NCBI GenBank assembly: GCA_963842355.1
Contig: CAWJGC010000011.1
Location: 1-64,000 of the forward strand
Direction: 5' to 3'
DNA from: JASHPR01 sp963842355
GTDB lineage: Bacteria > Actinomycetota > Actinomycetes > Streptosporangiales > Streptosporangiaceae
DNA: 64,000 nt
The notes beneath the pieces are model-generated. The model searched no databases. It saw only the letters and a list, made by a program, of their open reading frames with translations, and was not told the origin of the DNA. This document shows positions 55,859 to 63,653 of this stretch, one piece after another. A program made the position numbers and the translations under genes. Each line of letters starts with the position of its first letter. Position 1 is the stretch's first letter.

Positions 55859-56425
55859 ATGGCTGATGATTCCTTCCCGGAACTGCCGCGGGCAAAGCGA
55901 CGGCGCCTGGTTGTCCGGGCGGTGCTGCGCAGTCTCCTGTTCGCGACGGTGCTGGTGGTTCTCTACTACCTGCTTCCGCTGGACCGGCCGTGGAGTGCCG
56001 ACACAGCGGTGCGCCTGCTGGCTGGCCTGCTGGTCTTCGCAGGCATCATGGCGTGGCAGGTCAGAAAAATCACTCGCTCGCGCTACCCGGGTGTGCAGGC
56101 AGTCGCGACGCTGGGTTTGATCCTTCCCCTCTACCTGCTGCTGTTCGCCTCGACGTACTTCCTGATGGAACGAGCCTCCGCTGCGGCCTTCACCCAGCCG
56201 CTGACCCGCACCGACGCCTTGTACTTCACGGTGACCGTCTTCTCAACGGTGGGTTTCGGGGACATCAGCCCGAAATCCGAGGCAGCCCGGGTAGTGCTCA
56301 TCGTCCAGATGCTCGGCGACCTCGCAGTCCTGGGTGCCGGCATACGAATACTCGTAGGCGCCGTGCAGCGCGGCCGCCAGCAAAGATCGGACACCGGCGG
56401 CGGCACCGACCCGACCGCTACGTGA
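55859..56425 (+). CDS. Two-TM potassium channel
   Basis: 188 aa from ATG 55859, preferred over ATG 55853 because GGGGGA then has normal spacing. Membrane helices near 25-40, 50-65 and 82-103, a pore helix YFTVTVFSTVGFGDISP with the K+ selectivity filter TVGFGD at 130-135, and a final helix. Ion_trans_2 type without an RCK domain. Probably co-transcribed with the FUSC gene. Confidence 0.9.
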   Translation: MADDSFPELPRAKRRRLVVRAVLRSLLFATVLVVLYYLLPLDRPWSADTAVRLLAGLLVFAGIMAWQVRKITRSRYPGVQAVATLGLILPLYLLLFASTYFLMERASAAAFTQPLTRTDALYFTVTVFSTVGFGDISPKSEAARVVLIVQMLGDLAVLGAGIRILVGAVQRGRQQRSDTGGGTDPTAT

Positions 56426-56427
56426 CG

Positions 56428-56649
56428 GCACGGCCGCGGCCGGCGGCGTGGTCGGTGGGGTCAGCGGGGTCAGCGGGCAACTGTCCAAGGGGATGTCGCG
56501 CTCGGACGCGAAGCAGGTGGGGGACTTGATCGACCCGGGCCGGCCGGGCTCATCGTTGTCGGCGAGAGCAAGGTCGAGGACGCGATCAAGAACGCGGTGA
56601 CCAGGGCGGAGAAGCAGACAGCCCAGGACCTGGACGTGGATCCGAAGGT
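56428..56649 (+). pseudogene. DUF1269 fragment, near-identical duplicate
   Basis: The sequence corresponds to about 60420-60637 of the intact DUF1269 gene with very few differences, and is essentially identical over the last ~130 bp (GLIVVGESKVEDAIKNAVTR, AEKQTAQDLDVDPK). One base is missing in LIDPG(R/Q)AG, breaking the frame. It begins 3 bp after the K+ channel stop and ends 6 bp before the SMP-30 stop. Confidence 0.9.
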
Positions 56650-56655
56650 TCTCCT

Positions 56656-57585
56656 TCACCGGGTGAAGTCTTCCCACCACGCCGGATCCGGACGGAACGG
56701 CGCGGCCGGCCGGCCGGTGGCAGCTGTGTCCACCCGGTAGACCAGGCCGGCGGCCGGATCGGAGCGGCGCTGCTCGTCGGTCCAGCCCTCTGTCGCTGTC
56801 GTGACGAAGAGCCGGTGCAGGCCGGGGCCGCCGAAGGCACAGCACGTGCACTCCCGGGCCGGGATGGGGTACACGTCGCGCAAAGAGCCGTCGGGTGCGT
56901 AGTGGTTGACCCGCCCGCCGCCGTAGATCGCCACCCAGAGGTCACCCGCAGCGTCCACCGTCATCCCGTCTGGTGCTCCGATGTCTTCGGGGACGGTGAC
57001 CAGGACTCGCCCAGCGGAGATGGTGCCGTGATCACCGTCGAACGTGAACGCGTGGACCACCCGTGGGCCGCTGTCCACTAGGTACATTGTCCGGCCGTCG
57101 GGGCTCCAGCCAATTCCGTTGGAGATCGTCAGGCCCTCGAGCATCACCTCGGTCCGCCCGGTCCGGTCCAGCCGGTAGAGCGCGCCCCCGCCGGCGTGGT
57201 GGTCGTCGGCCAGGGTCCCGCCCCAGAACCTGCCCTGGGGATCGCAGGCGCCGTCGTTCATGCGGGTCCCGGCCGGTGCCACCTGGGCGATGGTGCGCTG
57301 GGTGCCGTCGAGCGCGAGGTGGACGAAGTCACGCCCGGCCCCGAGTACCCAGCCGTCGTCCCCCTCGATGGGAGCGATCATCCCGACCGTTCCGGGCAGC
57401 TGGTAGACCCCGACGCGCTCGATCAGGCCGTCCCTGCGGAGCAGGCCCCGGGCGACCCGCCCGGCCAGAATGTCGACGGCCAGCAGCTCGCCGCGGCGGC
57501 CGTCCCACCGGATGCCCTCACCGAGTTGGGTCTGCTGGGTAGTGCAGGCGACGGCACCGCCGGCTCGCTCGGGCACCTTTGCCAT
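56656..57585 (-). CDS. SMP-30/gluconolactonase-like lactonase
   Basis: 309 aa beta-propeller of the SMP-30/regucalcin/gluconolactonase family: QLGEGIRWDGRRGELLAVDI (metal Glu), RMNDGACDPQGRFWGGTLAD, TISNGIGWSPDGRTMYLVDS and APDGMTVDAAGDLWVAIYGG. It hydrolyses sugar lactones. The start lies 1 nt after the glucose dehydrogenase stop, so the two enzymes form an oxidative glucose to gluconolactone to gluconate module. Confidence 0.92.
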   Translation of the reverse strand: MAKVPERAGGAVACTTQQTQLGEGIRWDGRRGELLAVDILAGRVARGLLRRDGLIERVGVYQLPGTVGMIAPIEGDDGWVLGAGRDFVHLALDGTQRTIAQVAPAGTRMNDGACDPQGRFWGGTLADDHHAGGGALYRLDRTGRTEVMLEGLTISNGIGWSPDGRTMYLVDSGPRVVHAFTFDGDHGTISAGRVLVTVPEDIGAPDGMTVDAAGDLWVAIYGGGRVNHYAPDGSLRDVYPIPARECTCCAFGGPGLHRLFVTTATEGWTDEQRRSDPAAGLVYRVDTAATGRPAAPFRPDPAWWEDFTR

Positions 57586-57586
57586 G

Positions 57587-58633
57587 TCAGCCTCCGAAGT
57601 CGACGACGACCTTGATGTCGTCTGGCCCGCGCTGCAGGGCGTCGGCGATGTTCTGGGGCGGGACCCGGCGGGAGATCAGCCGGGCCAGCCAGGCCCGGTC
57701 GGCCCGGGCCAGTTCCTCGGCGGCCCGGTAGAAGTGCCGCCGGTTGGCGTTGACCGAGCCGAGGACCACGTTGTTCTGCAGGACCACCTCTTTGGCCACG
57801 TCCGCCGGAGATAGCCCGCTCGGCGCCCCCCCGCTGCCCACTCCGGTGAGGCAGACCACCCCGCCAGCGCCGACGTGACGGATCGAGTCGATGATCACCG
57901 AACCCACCCCGGTGCACTCGATCACGACATCGGGCGCGAGGCCCAGGGCAGCGATGGCCCCGGCATGGTAGGTGGCGCCGAGGTCGGAGACGAGCTGAGG
58001 CTTGGCCCCCTCGGTGACCTGGTCGAGGACATGGACGTCGAGCCCGTGCTGGACGCCGATCAGGGCGGCCAGCATGCCGATCGGGCCGGCCCCGGTGACC
58101 AGCACGTGCCGGGGTTCCCAGAAGGCCCGCGCTCGCATGGCCGCGACCAGTTCCCAGGCCTTGGCCACCACGGTGGCCAGCTCGAGCAGCACGCCGAGGA
58201 CGCCGAGGGAGGAATCGAGCTTGGTGAAGTACCCGGGCTCGATCCGCCAGCGTTCGGACATGAACCCGTCGATCTGCTTGATGCCCCGCTCGGTGTACCG
58301 CCCGTTGCGGCACATGTCCCACTCACCGACGGCACAGTTGGGGCAGGGCACCGGGTCGGGGCGCCGGACGATCCCGACGATGAGGTCGCCGGCCTGCAGG
58401 CCGCTGCCCGGCCCGGGATCCACGACCCGGCCGAGCGACTCGTGGCCGAGGATGAGCCGGTCCCGCCCGGGAGGCGCCCAGCCGTAGGCGCCCGACGCGA
58501 TCTCGACGTCCGTTCCGCAGATGCCGACGGCCACCGCCTCGACCAGGACCGAGCCGGTGCTCTGGTCCGGTTCGGGCACCTCCTCGAAGCGAACCGACCC
58601 CGCAACCCCCGGCTGCACCGTGACGGCCTTCAT
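57587..58633 (-). CDS. gdh: Glucose 1-dehydrogenase-like Zn alcohol dehydrogenase
   Basis: 348 aa from ATG 58633 (the frame continues upstream into an unrelated fragment). Catalytic Zn Cys39 in GICGTDVEIASG, LILGHESLGRVV, structural Cys cluster PCPNCAVGEWDMCRNG, and nucleotide motif VTGAGPIGMLAALIG. The Glc_DH_N/C arrangement and the sequence GFMSERWRIEPGYFTKL fit glucose/galactose 1-dehydrogenase. Paired with the lactonase downstream. Confidence 0.87.
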   Translation of the reverse strand: MKAVTVQPGVAGSVRFEEVPEPDQSTGSVLVEAVAVGICGTDVEIASGAYGWAPPGRDRLILGHESLGRVVDPGPGSGLQAGDLIVGIVRRPDPVPCPNCAVGEWDMCRNGRYTERGIKQIDGFMSERWRIEPGYFTKLDSSLGVLGVLLELATVVAKAWELVAAMRARAFWEPRHVLVTGAGPIGMLAALIGVQHGLDVHVLDQVTEGAKPQLVSDLGATYHAGAIAALGLAPDVVIECTGVGSVIIDSIRHVGAGGVVCLTGVGSGGAPSGLSPADVAKEVVLQNNVVLGSVNANRRHFYRAAEELARADRAWLARLISRRVPPQNIADALQRGPDDIKVVVDFGG

Positions 58634-58804
58634 GACTGCTCCCCAAATAGTCTGTTTCGTTGGCCCGGAGGCGCGATCGCCGGAATCACCGGGAGTTGAT
58701 CTCTTGGTCGCGGGAAAGCCGGCGCTGCCCCTCGCCCGGCAACGCTTACTGCGGGACGATCGGCCCGCAGCCGTGCACATGACGGGCAGAGCTCGCAGTC
58801 CAGA

Positions 58805-58978
58805 AGGGCCGCCCTGCTCCTCCAGGATCTCGACCTCGTGACCGAAGGTGCGCAGGTAGTAGGCAGCGGTGAGACCGGCTGGGCCGGAGCCGACGATGCC
58901 GACCCGCTTGCCGCTGTCCGGCGCGATCTCGGGTTTCGGGTAGTTGTCGGGCCCCTCAGCGCCCCCGACGACGCGCAC
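58805..58978 (-). pseudogene. GltD-like FAD oxidoreductase fragment
   Basis: KPEIAPDSGKRVGIVGSGPA followed by GLTAAYYLRTFGHEVEILEE is the first dinucleotide-binding fold of glutamate-synthase small-subunit-like or DHPD-like proteins. The rest is missing. 58634-58804, upstream of gdh, holds its promoter but no gene. Confidence 0.65.
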
Positions 58979-59411
58979 GCCGGTGCATCCCGGCTACGGA
59001 GACCGGTGACAAAGGACGCCCGAGCGGGTCGATGAACAGCGCGCATGGCCCGGTGGCGGTCGGCACGGTGCCGTCGAGGAGCTTGATGCTGTAGCTGAGC
59101 GCGTCTCCGTCCAGGTGCGGATCTTGGATTACCACGACCGCATCCTCGGGGAGCCTGTCACCCGGCTTCGCGAACGACAGGACGGCGTTCGGGGGGTTTT
59201 CCGAGAAGCTGTTATCCCCTGCTGCCCAGTTGGCGACGAAGAGACTAGACAACATGTGTCCGACCTCGCGCTGGGGACGGTCGGCGAAGTAAAGCGTCGA
59301 CGGCGACAAGCCATGCAAGGTGATGATTCCCCGGTCGCTGGTCATGCTCGCCGCGGTCTGGACGAACAACGCCTCCATGTCCTCAAGCTGTTGCTCGGTG
59401 ACTTCACTCAT
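58956..59411 (-). CDS. Conserved hypothetical protein (box D gene)
   Basis: 151 aa: GIITLHGLSPSTLYFADRPQ, NPPNAVLSFAKPGD, VVVIQDPHLDGDALSYSIKL and CALFIDPLGRPLSPVSVAGM. I know this as a recurrent actinobacterial and proteobacterial protein of unknown function with a conserved FIDP-GRP-SP end. No signal peptide. Box D lies 250 bp upstream. Confidence 0.7.
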   Translation of the reverse strand: MSEVTEQQLEDMEALFVQTAASMTSDRGIITLHGLSPSTLYFADRPQREVGHMLSSLFVANWAAGDNSFSENPPNAVLSFAKPGDRLPEDAVVVIQDPHLDGDALSYSIKLLDGTVPTATGPCALFIDPLGRPLSPVSVAGMHRRARRRGR

Positions 59412-59658
59412 CGTGGCTCCTCTCTCACGCCGCCGTGCCGGCTGGGCCTTGCCGCGTAATCCGATCGTGACCGTTGGTGGCTGTTGGCAACCCTTCCCGA
59501 ACGCTCAAGCCATCGATAGGGCAGAACGTCCCAGCAACGGAAACAACCCGCTGGTTCCGACCTTCGCGTTGACGTCCTGGTCGTACCACCAGCCTCCTCC
59601 GCCTGGCTGTGCAGCCCTCCCTTCCGAGCGCTGCACCCGAACCCGACGATTCCGCGGC

Positions 59659-59703
59659 GGCAGGTGACCTGTCACCACCGGCCCGTCGTTTTCACCTAGG
59701 TGG
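59659..59703 (-). promoter_or_regulatory. Compound operator box D
   Basis: In gene sense CCACCTAGGTGAAAACG, then GGCCGGTGGTGACAGGTCAC and CTGCC. Upstream of the 59411 gene; the GH63-like fragment starts 3 bp from its other edge. Confidence 0.75.
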
Positions 59704-59706
59704 TGT

Positions 59707-59965
59707 CAGCGTGCGGTGCTCGAGCGCTACTACCAGTTCTTCGGCGACGAGCTCACCATCGAGTACCCGGCCGGCTCGGGGCACAAGGTGCCCATGGACG
59801 TAATCTCCGCCGATCTGTCCGACCGGCTCATCTCCTTGTTCACCGTCGGCCCGGACGGGCGGCGGCCCTGCTTCGGCTAGGTCGACAAGATGCAGCACGA
59901 CCCGGCCTGGAAAGACAACCTGTTGTTCAACGAGTACTTCCACGGCGACAACGGCGCGTCCGCGT
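59707..59965 (+). pseudogene. GH63/MGH-type glucosidase fragment with in-frame stop
   Basis: LERYYQFFGDELTIEYPAGS, LISLFTVGPDGRRPCFG, a TAG stop at 59878, then DPAWKDNLLFNEYFHGDNGA in the same frame. This is a late segment of GH63-like glucosidases (the EYFHGD-G block). Both ends are missing. It sits between boxes D and E. Confidence 0.65.
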
Positions 59966-60018
59966 CGGCAGCTGAGCCCCCCGGACGGGCGTTCAGGCCC
60001 GGTCTGTCCTGGCCGCGG

Positions 60019-60067
60019 CTTCCCCCTAGGTGAATTCGGGCGGTAGGTGATGACGGGTCACCTGCCG
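60019..60067 (+). promoter_or_regulatory. Compound operator box E
   Basis: CTTCCCCCTAGGTGAATTCG, then GGTAGGTGATGACGGGTCAC and CTGCC, 103 bp upstream of the DUF1269 ATG. The leader from here to the ATG is near-identical to that of the CMD gene. Confidence 0.78.
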
Positions 60068-60169
60068 GGGTGTGAGCCTGAGATCGCGATGCAGCGGCCG
60101 GGGTAACGGCTGCGGCGGAGTCGCTGAACCGCCTGGCAAGGGATGCCAGCGGAACTGGAGGAGGTCGGC

Positions 60170-60676
60170 ATGTCCGGGTCCGGTAGCACGTTCATCCTGG
60201 TGGCAACGTATCCGGATGAGGCAACGGCACGGGAGGACTACCAGGTCGTCAAGGACGCTCACGCGGCGGGCCTGGTGGGTTCCTACGATGCGGCGGTGGT
60301 CACCAAGGACGCCAGCGGCAAGGTCCATGAGAATAAGGACGAGACGGCCACCCGCCATGGTGCCTGGTGGGGCGTTGCCGCCGGGGCGGCGATCGGGATC
60401 ATCTTCCCGCCGGCGGTCCTGGGCGCGGCCGCGGTCGGCGGCGTGGTCGGCGGGGTCAGCGGGCACCTGTCCAAGGGGATGTCGCGCTCTGACGCAAAGC
60501 AGCTGGGGGACTTGATCGACCCGGGGCAGGCCGGGCTCATCGTTGTCGGCGAGAGCAAGGTCGAGGACGCGATCAAGAACGCGGTGACCAGGGCGGAGAA
60601 GCAGACAGCCCAGGACCTGGACGTGGATCCGAAGGACCTCGACAAGGCTCTGCAGCAAACGGTCAAGGAGATGTAA
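60170..60676 (+). CDS. DUF1269 membrane-associated stress protein
   Basis: 168 aa from ATG 60170 (GGAGGAGG upstream). STFILVATYPDEATAREDYQ, VVTKDASGKVHENKDETATR, a hydrophobic Gly-rich hairpin (WWGVAAGAAIGIIFPPAVLG) and a helical C-terminus (KDLDKALQQTVKEM). DUF1269/GlsB-like 'general stress' proteins of this type are often induced by stress; function unknown. It is the parent of two partial duplicates at 53581 and 56428. Confidence 0.88.
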   Translation: MSGSGSTFILVATYPDEATAREDYQVVKDAHAAGLVGSYDAAVVTKDASGKVHENKDETATRHGAWWGVAAGAAIGIIFPPAVLGAAAVGGVVGGVSGHLSKGMSRSDAKQLGDLIDPGQAGLIVVGESKVEDAIKNAVTRAEKQTAQDLDVDPKDLDKALQQTVKEM

Positions 60677-60736
60677 CCCCCGCCCGCCTGCCCTGGCCGG
60701 CGCCGTGCACCGCGGCTGCCACGCAAAGTCAGCTGA

Positions 60737-60759
60737 CCCGCCGGCCCCTTGCCGGCGGG
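60737..60759 (+). terminator. GC hairpin after DUF1269 gene
   Basis: CCCGCCGGC-loop CCCTT-GCCGGCGGG, a perfect 9-bp stem 60 bp after the stop. No T-run, so termination is only probable; it could instead sit in the leader of the lipoprotein gene. Confidence 0.45.
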
Positions 60760-60808
60760 GCACGGCTGTTTCGCCTGCACGCCGGAATGCCGGCAACCTG
60801 GAGGACGC

Positions 60809-61243
60809 ATGAGATCCACGTACCGGCCCGGCACGCGCACAAGGCTCCTGCTTGCGGCCGCGGTCTCGGCCCTGGTCTTGTCCGGGCTGGCCGCCGGATG
60901 CAGCAGTAACACCCCGGCCTACTGCACCGCCGCCGCCAACCTCAAGACCTCCGTGAACAACCTCGGCCATGTCGACGTCGCCAAGAACGGCCTCGGCTCC
61001 CTGCAGACCGCGCTGACCAGCGTCACCAGCAACGCGCATACGTTCGCCGCGGATGCGAAGTCGGCATTCGCGCCGCAGACCACGGCACTGCAAAATTCGC
61101 TGTCCGGCCTGGGGTCCGCGATCAAGTCCGCGAAGAGCCAGCCTTCCCTGACGGCCGCCTCGGCGGTCGCGTCATCGGTCACGCAAGTGAAAAGCTCGGC
61201 CAGCGCTCTGCAAAGTGCCGTATCGGGATCAGGCAAATGCTAG
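60809..61243 (+). CDS. Small lipoprotein
   Basis: 144 aa from ATG 60809 (GGAGG 6 nt upstream). Signal peptide with lipobox (LLLAAAVSALVLSGLAAGCS). The mature part is Ser/Ala/Thr-rich helical sequence (TAAANLKTSVNNLGHVDVAK, SVTQVKSSASALQSAVSG), with CTAA near its start and a final Cys. Likely an extracytoplasmic coiled-coil lipoprotein; function unknown. Confidence 0.8.
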   Translation: MRSTYRPGTRTRLLLAAAVSALVLSGLAAGCSSNTPAYCTAAANLKTSVNNLGHVDVAKNGLGSLQTALTSVTSNAHTFAADAKSAFAPQTTALQNSLSGLGSAIKSAKSQPSLTAASAVASSVTQVKSSASALQSAVSGSGKC

Positions 61244-61292
61244 CGAACAAGTGCCCCAGCCCGTCGCCGGGCAGCGGAGAGAGGAGCCAGTG

Positions 61293-62753
61293 ATGAGTGT
61301 GCTGACGGCCGGGGCTCCGCCCCGGCAGGCGCCGCGGTACCAGCTCGATTCCGGGGTCGGGCTACTCACCCCGGCCGAGCGCGCGGCCCGTGGCAAGGAA
61401 GCGCGGGCGGCGGTGCCGCGGGACAGCCATGCGATGTTCGACCCGCCCCCGGGCCGGCCCGACCCGGTCGCCCTGCTGGAAGAGCAGGCGAAGACGCGGG
61501 TGCCGGAGCTGGTGCCGGTGCGGCGGGGCCGGATGATGGTCTCCCCGTTCACCTACTACCGCGGGGCGGCGCTGCCGATGGCCAGCGACCTGGCCACCAC
61601 CCCGGTGTCCGGACTGGCGGTGCAGGCATGCGGGGACGCGCACCTGTCGAACTTCGGCATCTTCGGCTCCGCCGAGCGCCGCCTGGTCTTCGACGTCAAC
61701 GACTTCGACGAGACGACGCCCGGCCCGTGGGAGTGGGATGTCAAGCGGCTGGCGGCCAGCATGGAGGTAGCCGCGCGCGGCAACGGGTTCGGCGGCAAGG
61801 ACCGCCGCGAGATCGTCACAGCTTCGGTCGCCCGGTACCGGCAGGCGATGCGCAGTTTCGCCGGCATGACCAACCTCGCCGTCTGGTACTCCCACGCGGA
61901 CCTGGACCAGCTGCTGGCCGAGTTCAACTCGCAGCTGAACAAGCGGCAGCGCAAGATGGTGGACCAGGGCATGGCCAAGGCGCGGACCAGGGACAGCATG
62001 CAGGAAGTGGCCAAGCTGACCCGCCTGGTGGATGGCCGGCCACAGATCATCGCCGACCCGCCGCTGCTGGTCCCGATCGCTGACCTGCTGCCCAGGCAGA
62101 TGGACCAGGAGACCTTCGAAGCGCAGATCAAGGACCTGCTCGCCCGGTACCGGCGGACGCTGGAAACCGACCGCCGGTACCTGCTCGAGCAGTACGAGTT
62201 CGCCGACATGGCCCGCAAGGTCGTCGGCGTCGGCAGCGTCGGCACCCGCTGCTGGATCATCTTGATGCTTGGCCGCGACGAATCCGATCCGCTGTTCCTG
62301 CAAATCAAGGAAGCGGAGGCGTCGGTGCTCAGCCGTTTCGTGGGCGCCAGCAAGTACACCAACATGGGCCAGCGCGTCGTCGCGGGCCAGCGGCTGATGC
62401 AGGCCTCCAGCGACATCTTCCTGGGCTGGCAGCGAATCGAGGCCGGGCTGGACGGCCAGCAGCGCGACTTTTACGTCCGCCAGCTGCGGGACTGGAAATA
62501 CTCCATCGCCATCGAGGCCCTGCTGCCGCGCGGCATGCGGATCTACGGCGAACTGTGCGGGTGGTCGCTGGCGCGGGCGCACGCCCGGTCCGGGGACCGG
62601 ATCGCTATCGCCGCCTACCTGGGCGGCTCGGACGTGTTCGACCAGGCGATCACCCGGTTCGCGGCCGCCTACGCCGACCAGAACGAGCGCGACCACCAGG
62701 CCCTTGTCGACGCTGTCGCATCAGGACGGATCACCGCCGAGCAGGGCCTGTGA
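61293..62753 (+). CDS. DUF2252 protein
   Basis: 486 aa from ATG 61293 (GAGAGAGGAG upstream). Hallmarks: MVSPFTYYRGAALPMASDLA, VQACGDAHLSNFGIFGSAER, RLVFDVNDFDETTPGPWEWD, VGVGSVGTRCWIILMLGRDE and LCGWSLARAHARSGD. DUF2252 proteins have a kinase-like (APH-related) fold with catalytic H/N/D residues in the GDAHLSNFG and NDFDE motifs; the substrate is unknown. A deleted second copy lies at 28440-28690. Confidence 0.9.
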   Translation: MSVLTAGAPPRQAPRYQLDSGVGLLTPAERAARGKEARAAVPRDSHAMFDPPPGRPDPVALLEEQAKTRVPELVPVRRGRMMVSPFTYYRGAALPMASDLATTPVSGLAVQACGDAHLSNFGIFGSAERRLVFDVNDFDETTPGPWEWDVKRLAASMEVAARGNGFGGKDRREIVTASVARYRQAMRSFAGMTNLAVWYSHADLDQLLAEFNSQLNKRQRKMVDQGMAKARTRDSMQEVAKLTRLVDGRPQIIADPPLLVPIADLLPRQMDQETFEAQIKDLLARYRRTLETDRRYLLEQYEFADMARKVVGVGSVGTRCWIILMLGRDESDPLFLQIKEAEASVLSRFVGASKYTNMGQRVVAGQRLMQASSDIFLGWQRIEAGLDGQQRDFYVRQLRDWKYSIAIEALLPRGMRIYGELCGWSLARAHARSGDRIAIAAYLGGSDVFDQAITRFAAAYADQNERDHQALVDAVASGRITAEQGL

Positions 62754-62859
62754 GATCACGGCCGCCGCGCCGCGCTGGCCATCAAGCCGGCCCCCGGGCT
62801 ACCACCATGCTGCCCGCGGCAGTCCCGTGGCCAGGCGGTATCAAGAAGGAGCAGTTCAG

Positions 62860-63105
62860 ATGGCGAAATGGAACTTCGTGGCGATGGGCCAGGCGGGACT
62901 GACGGGCTGGACCAGGACCGCCGCTCGGCCGGTCGCTCGTTTGATCGCCCGCAGGACCGGACGGCCCGAGGCGGACATCCTGGCGCTTATCGGCGCAGGG
63001 TTCCTCGCGATCGCGCTGATCGACTTCCTCCGCAACGTCGATGCCGTCATCGCGGCGGGGCGAACCGGCCCTCAGGCCGGGAAAGCCCCTCCCGCCGGCA
63101 CCTAG
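62860..63105 (+). CDS. Small hypothetical membrane protein
   Basis: 81 aa from ATG 62860 (GGAG upstream). An amphipathic N-terminus (ARPVARLIARRTGRPE) and one hydrophobic helix (ILALIGAGFLAIALIDFLRN). Not recognised. Confidence 0.6.
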   Translation: MAKWNFVAMGQAGLTGWTRTAARPVARLIARRTGRPEADILALIGAGFLAIALIDFLRNVDAVIAAGRTGPQAGKAPPAGT

Positions 63106-63126
63106 GCCTGCTCGTCGGGTCACCCG

Positions 63127-63375
63127 GTGACGATGCCTAGTCCGCCCACGCTGGCCAGCCCCCGTCCTCCTCGACCGCCCAGGGTCGGCGAGCCGCGCTG
63201 GCCGATGGCGCTGGCTGTGCTGGCCGCCGGGGCGCTGCGCGCGATCCTGCCGGCTCAGCTCAGGACCGGAGATGCCCGCTGGGTCCTCCTCCTGGTCCTG
63301 GTCGTGCTGCTCGCCACACTGATCGTCGGCGACCCAGGCCGCGTAGGCGGCGACTCCACCTGGCTGCGGTCATGA
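63127..63375 (+). CDS. Small membrane protein, possibly truncated
   Basis: 82 aa with a Pro-rich N-terminus and two hydrophobic stretches (WPMALAVLAAGALRAILPAQ, WVLLLVLVVLLATLIVGDPG). The end (GDPGRVGGDSTWLRS) resembles the middle of longer actinobacterial membrane proteins that continue with further helices, so a C-terminal truncation is plausible. 63376-63653 contains no gene that I can support. Confidence 0.5.
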   Translation: MTMPSPPTLASPRPPRPPRVGEPRWPMALAVLAAGALRAILPAQLRTGDARWVLLLVLVVLLATLIVGDPGRVGGDSTWLRS

Positions 63376-63653
63376 CAGGCACGCCGGTGAGCTCGCCGCG
63401 GCTCTTGTCCTTTCCGTTCCACGTACGGCCACCGCCCGCGCCCGTATCTGGGGCCGCAAAGAGTTCCTGGCTGTCGTCCTGGCGAGGCCTGCCTGCTGGC
63501 CGGTGCACTGATGGTGCTCCTGACCCGCACTTTCCTGCTATGCCGTGCCGGGCGCGCCCATAGGGCCCGCGCAGCACCCGGCTGGCCGACGCAGGGCCTT
63601 CATACGGCGGCAGTGCCCAGGGCCAGCCGGCCAGGGTCAAGGAGTATGTGACG

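Noticed and set aside
63097..63130. CACCTAGG followed by GGGTCACCCGGTGA as a possible sixth operator box
   Set aside because: The half-site order and palindrome do not match the five-copy consensus, and it lies at the end of a coding region rather than before a gene start.
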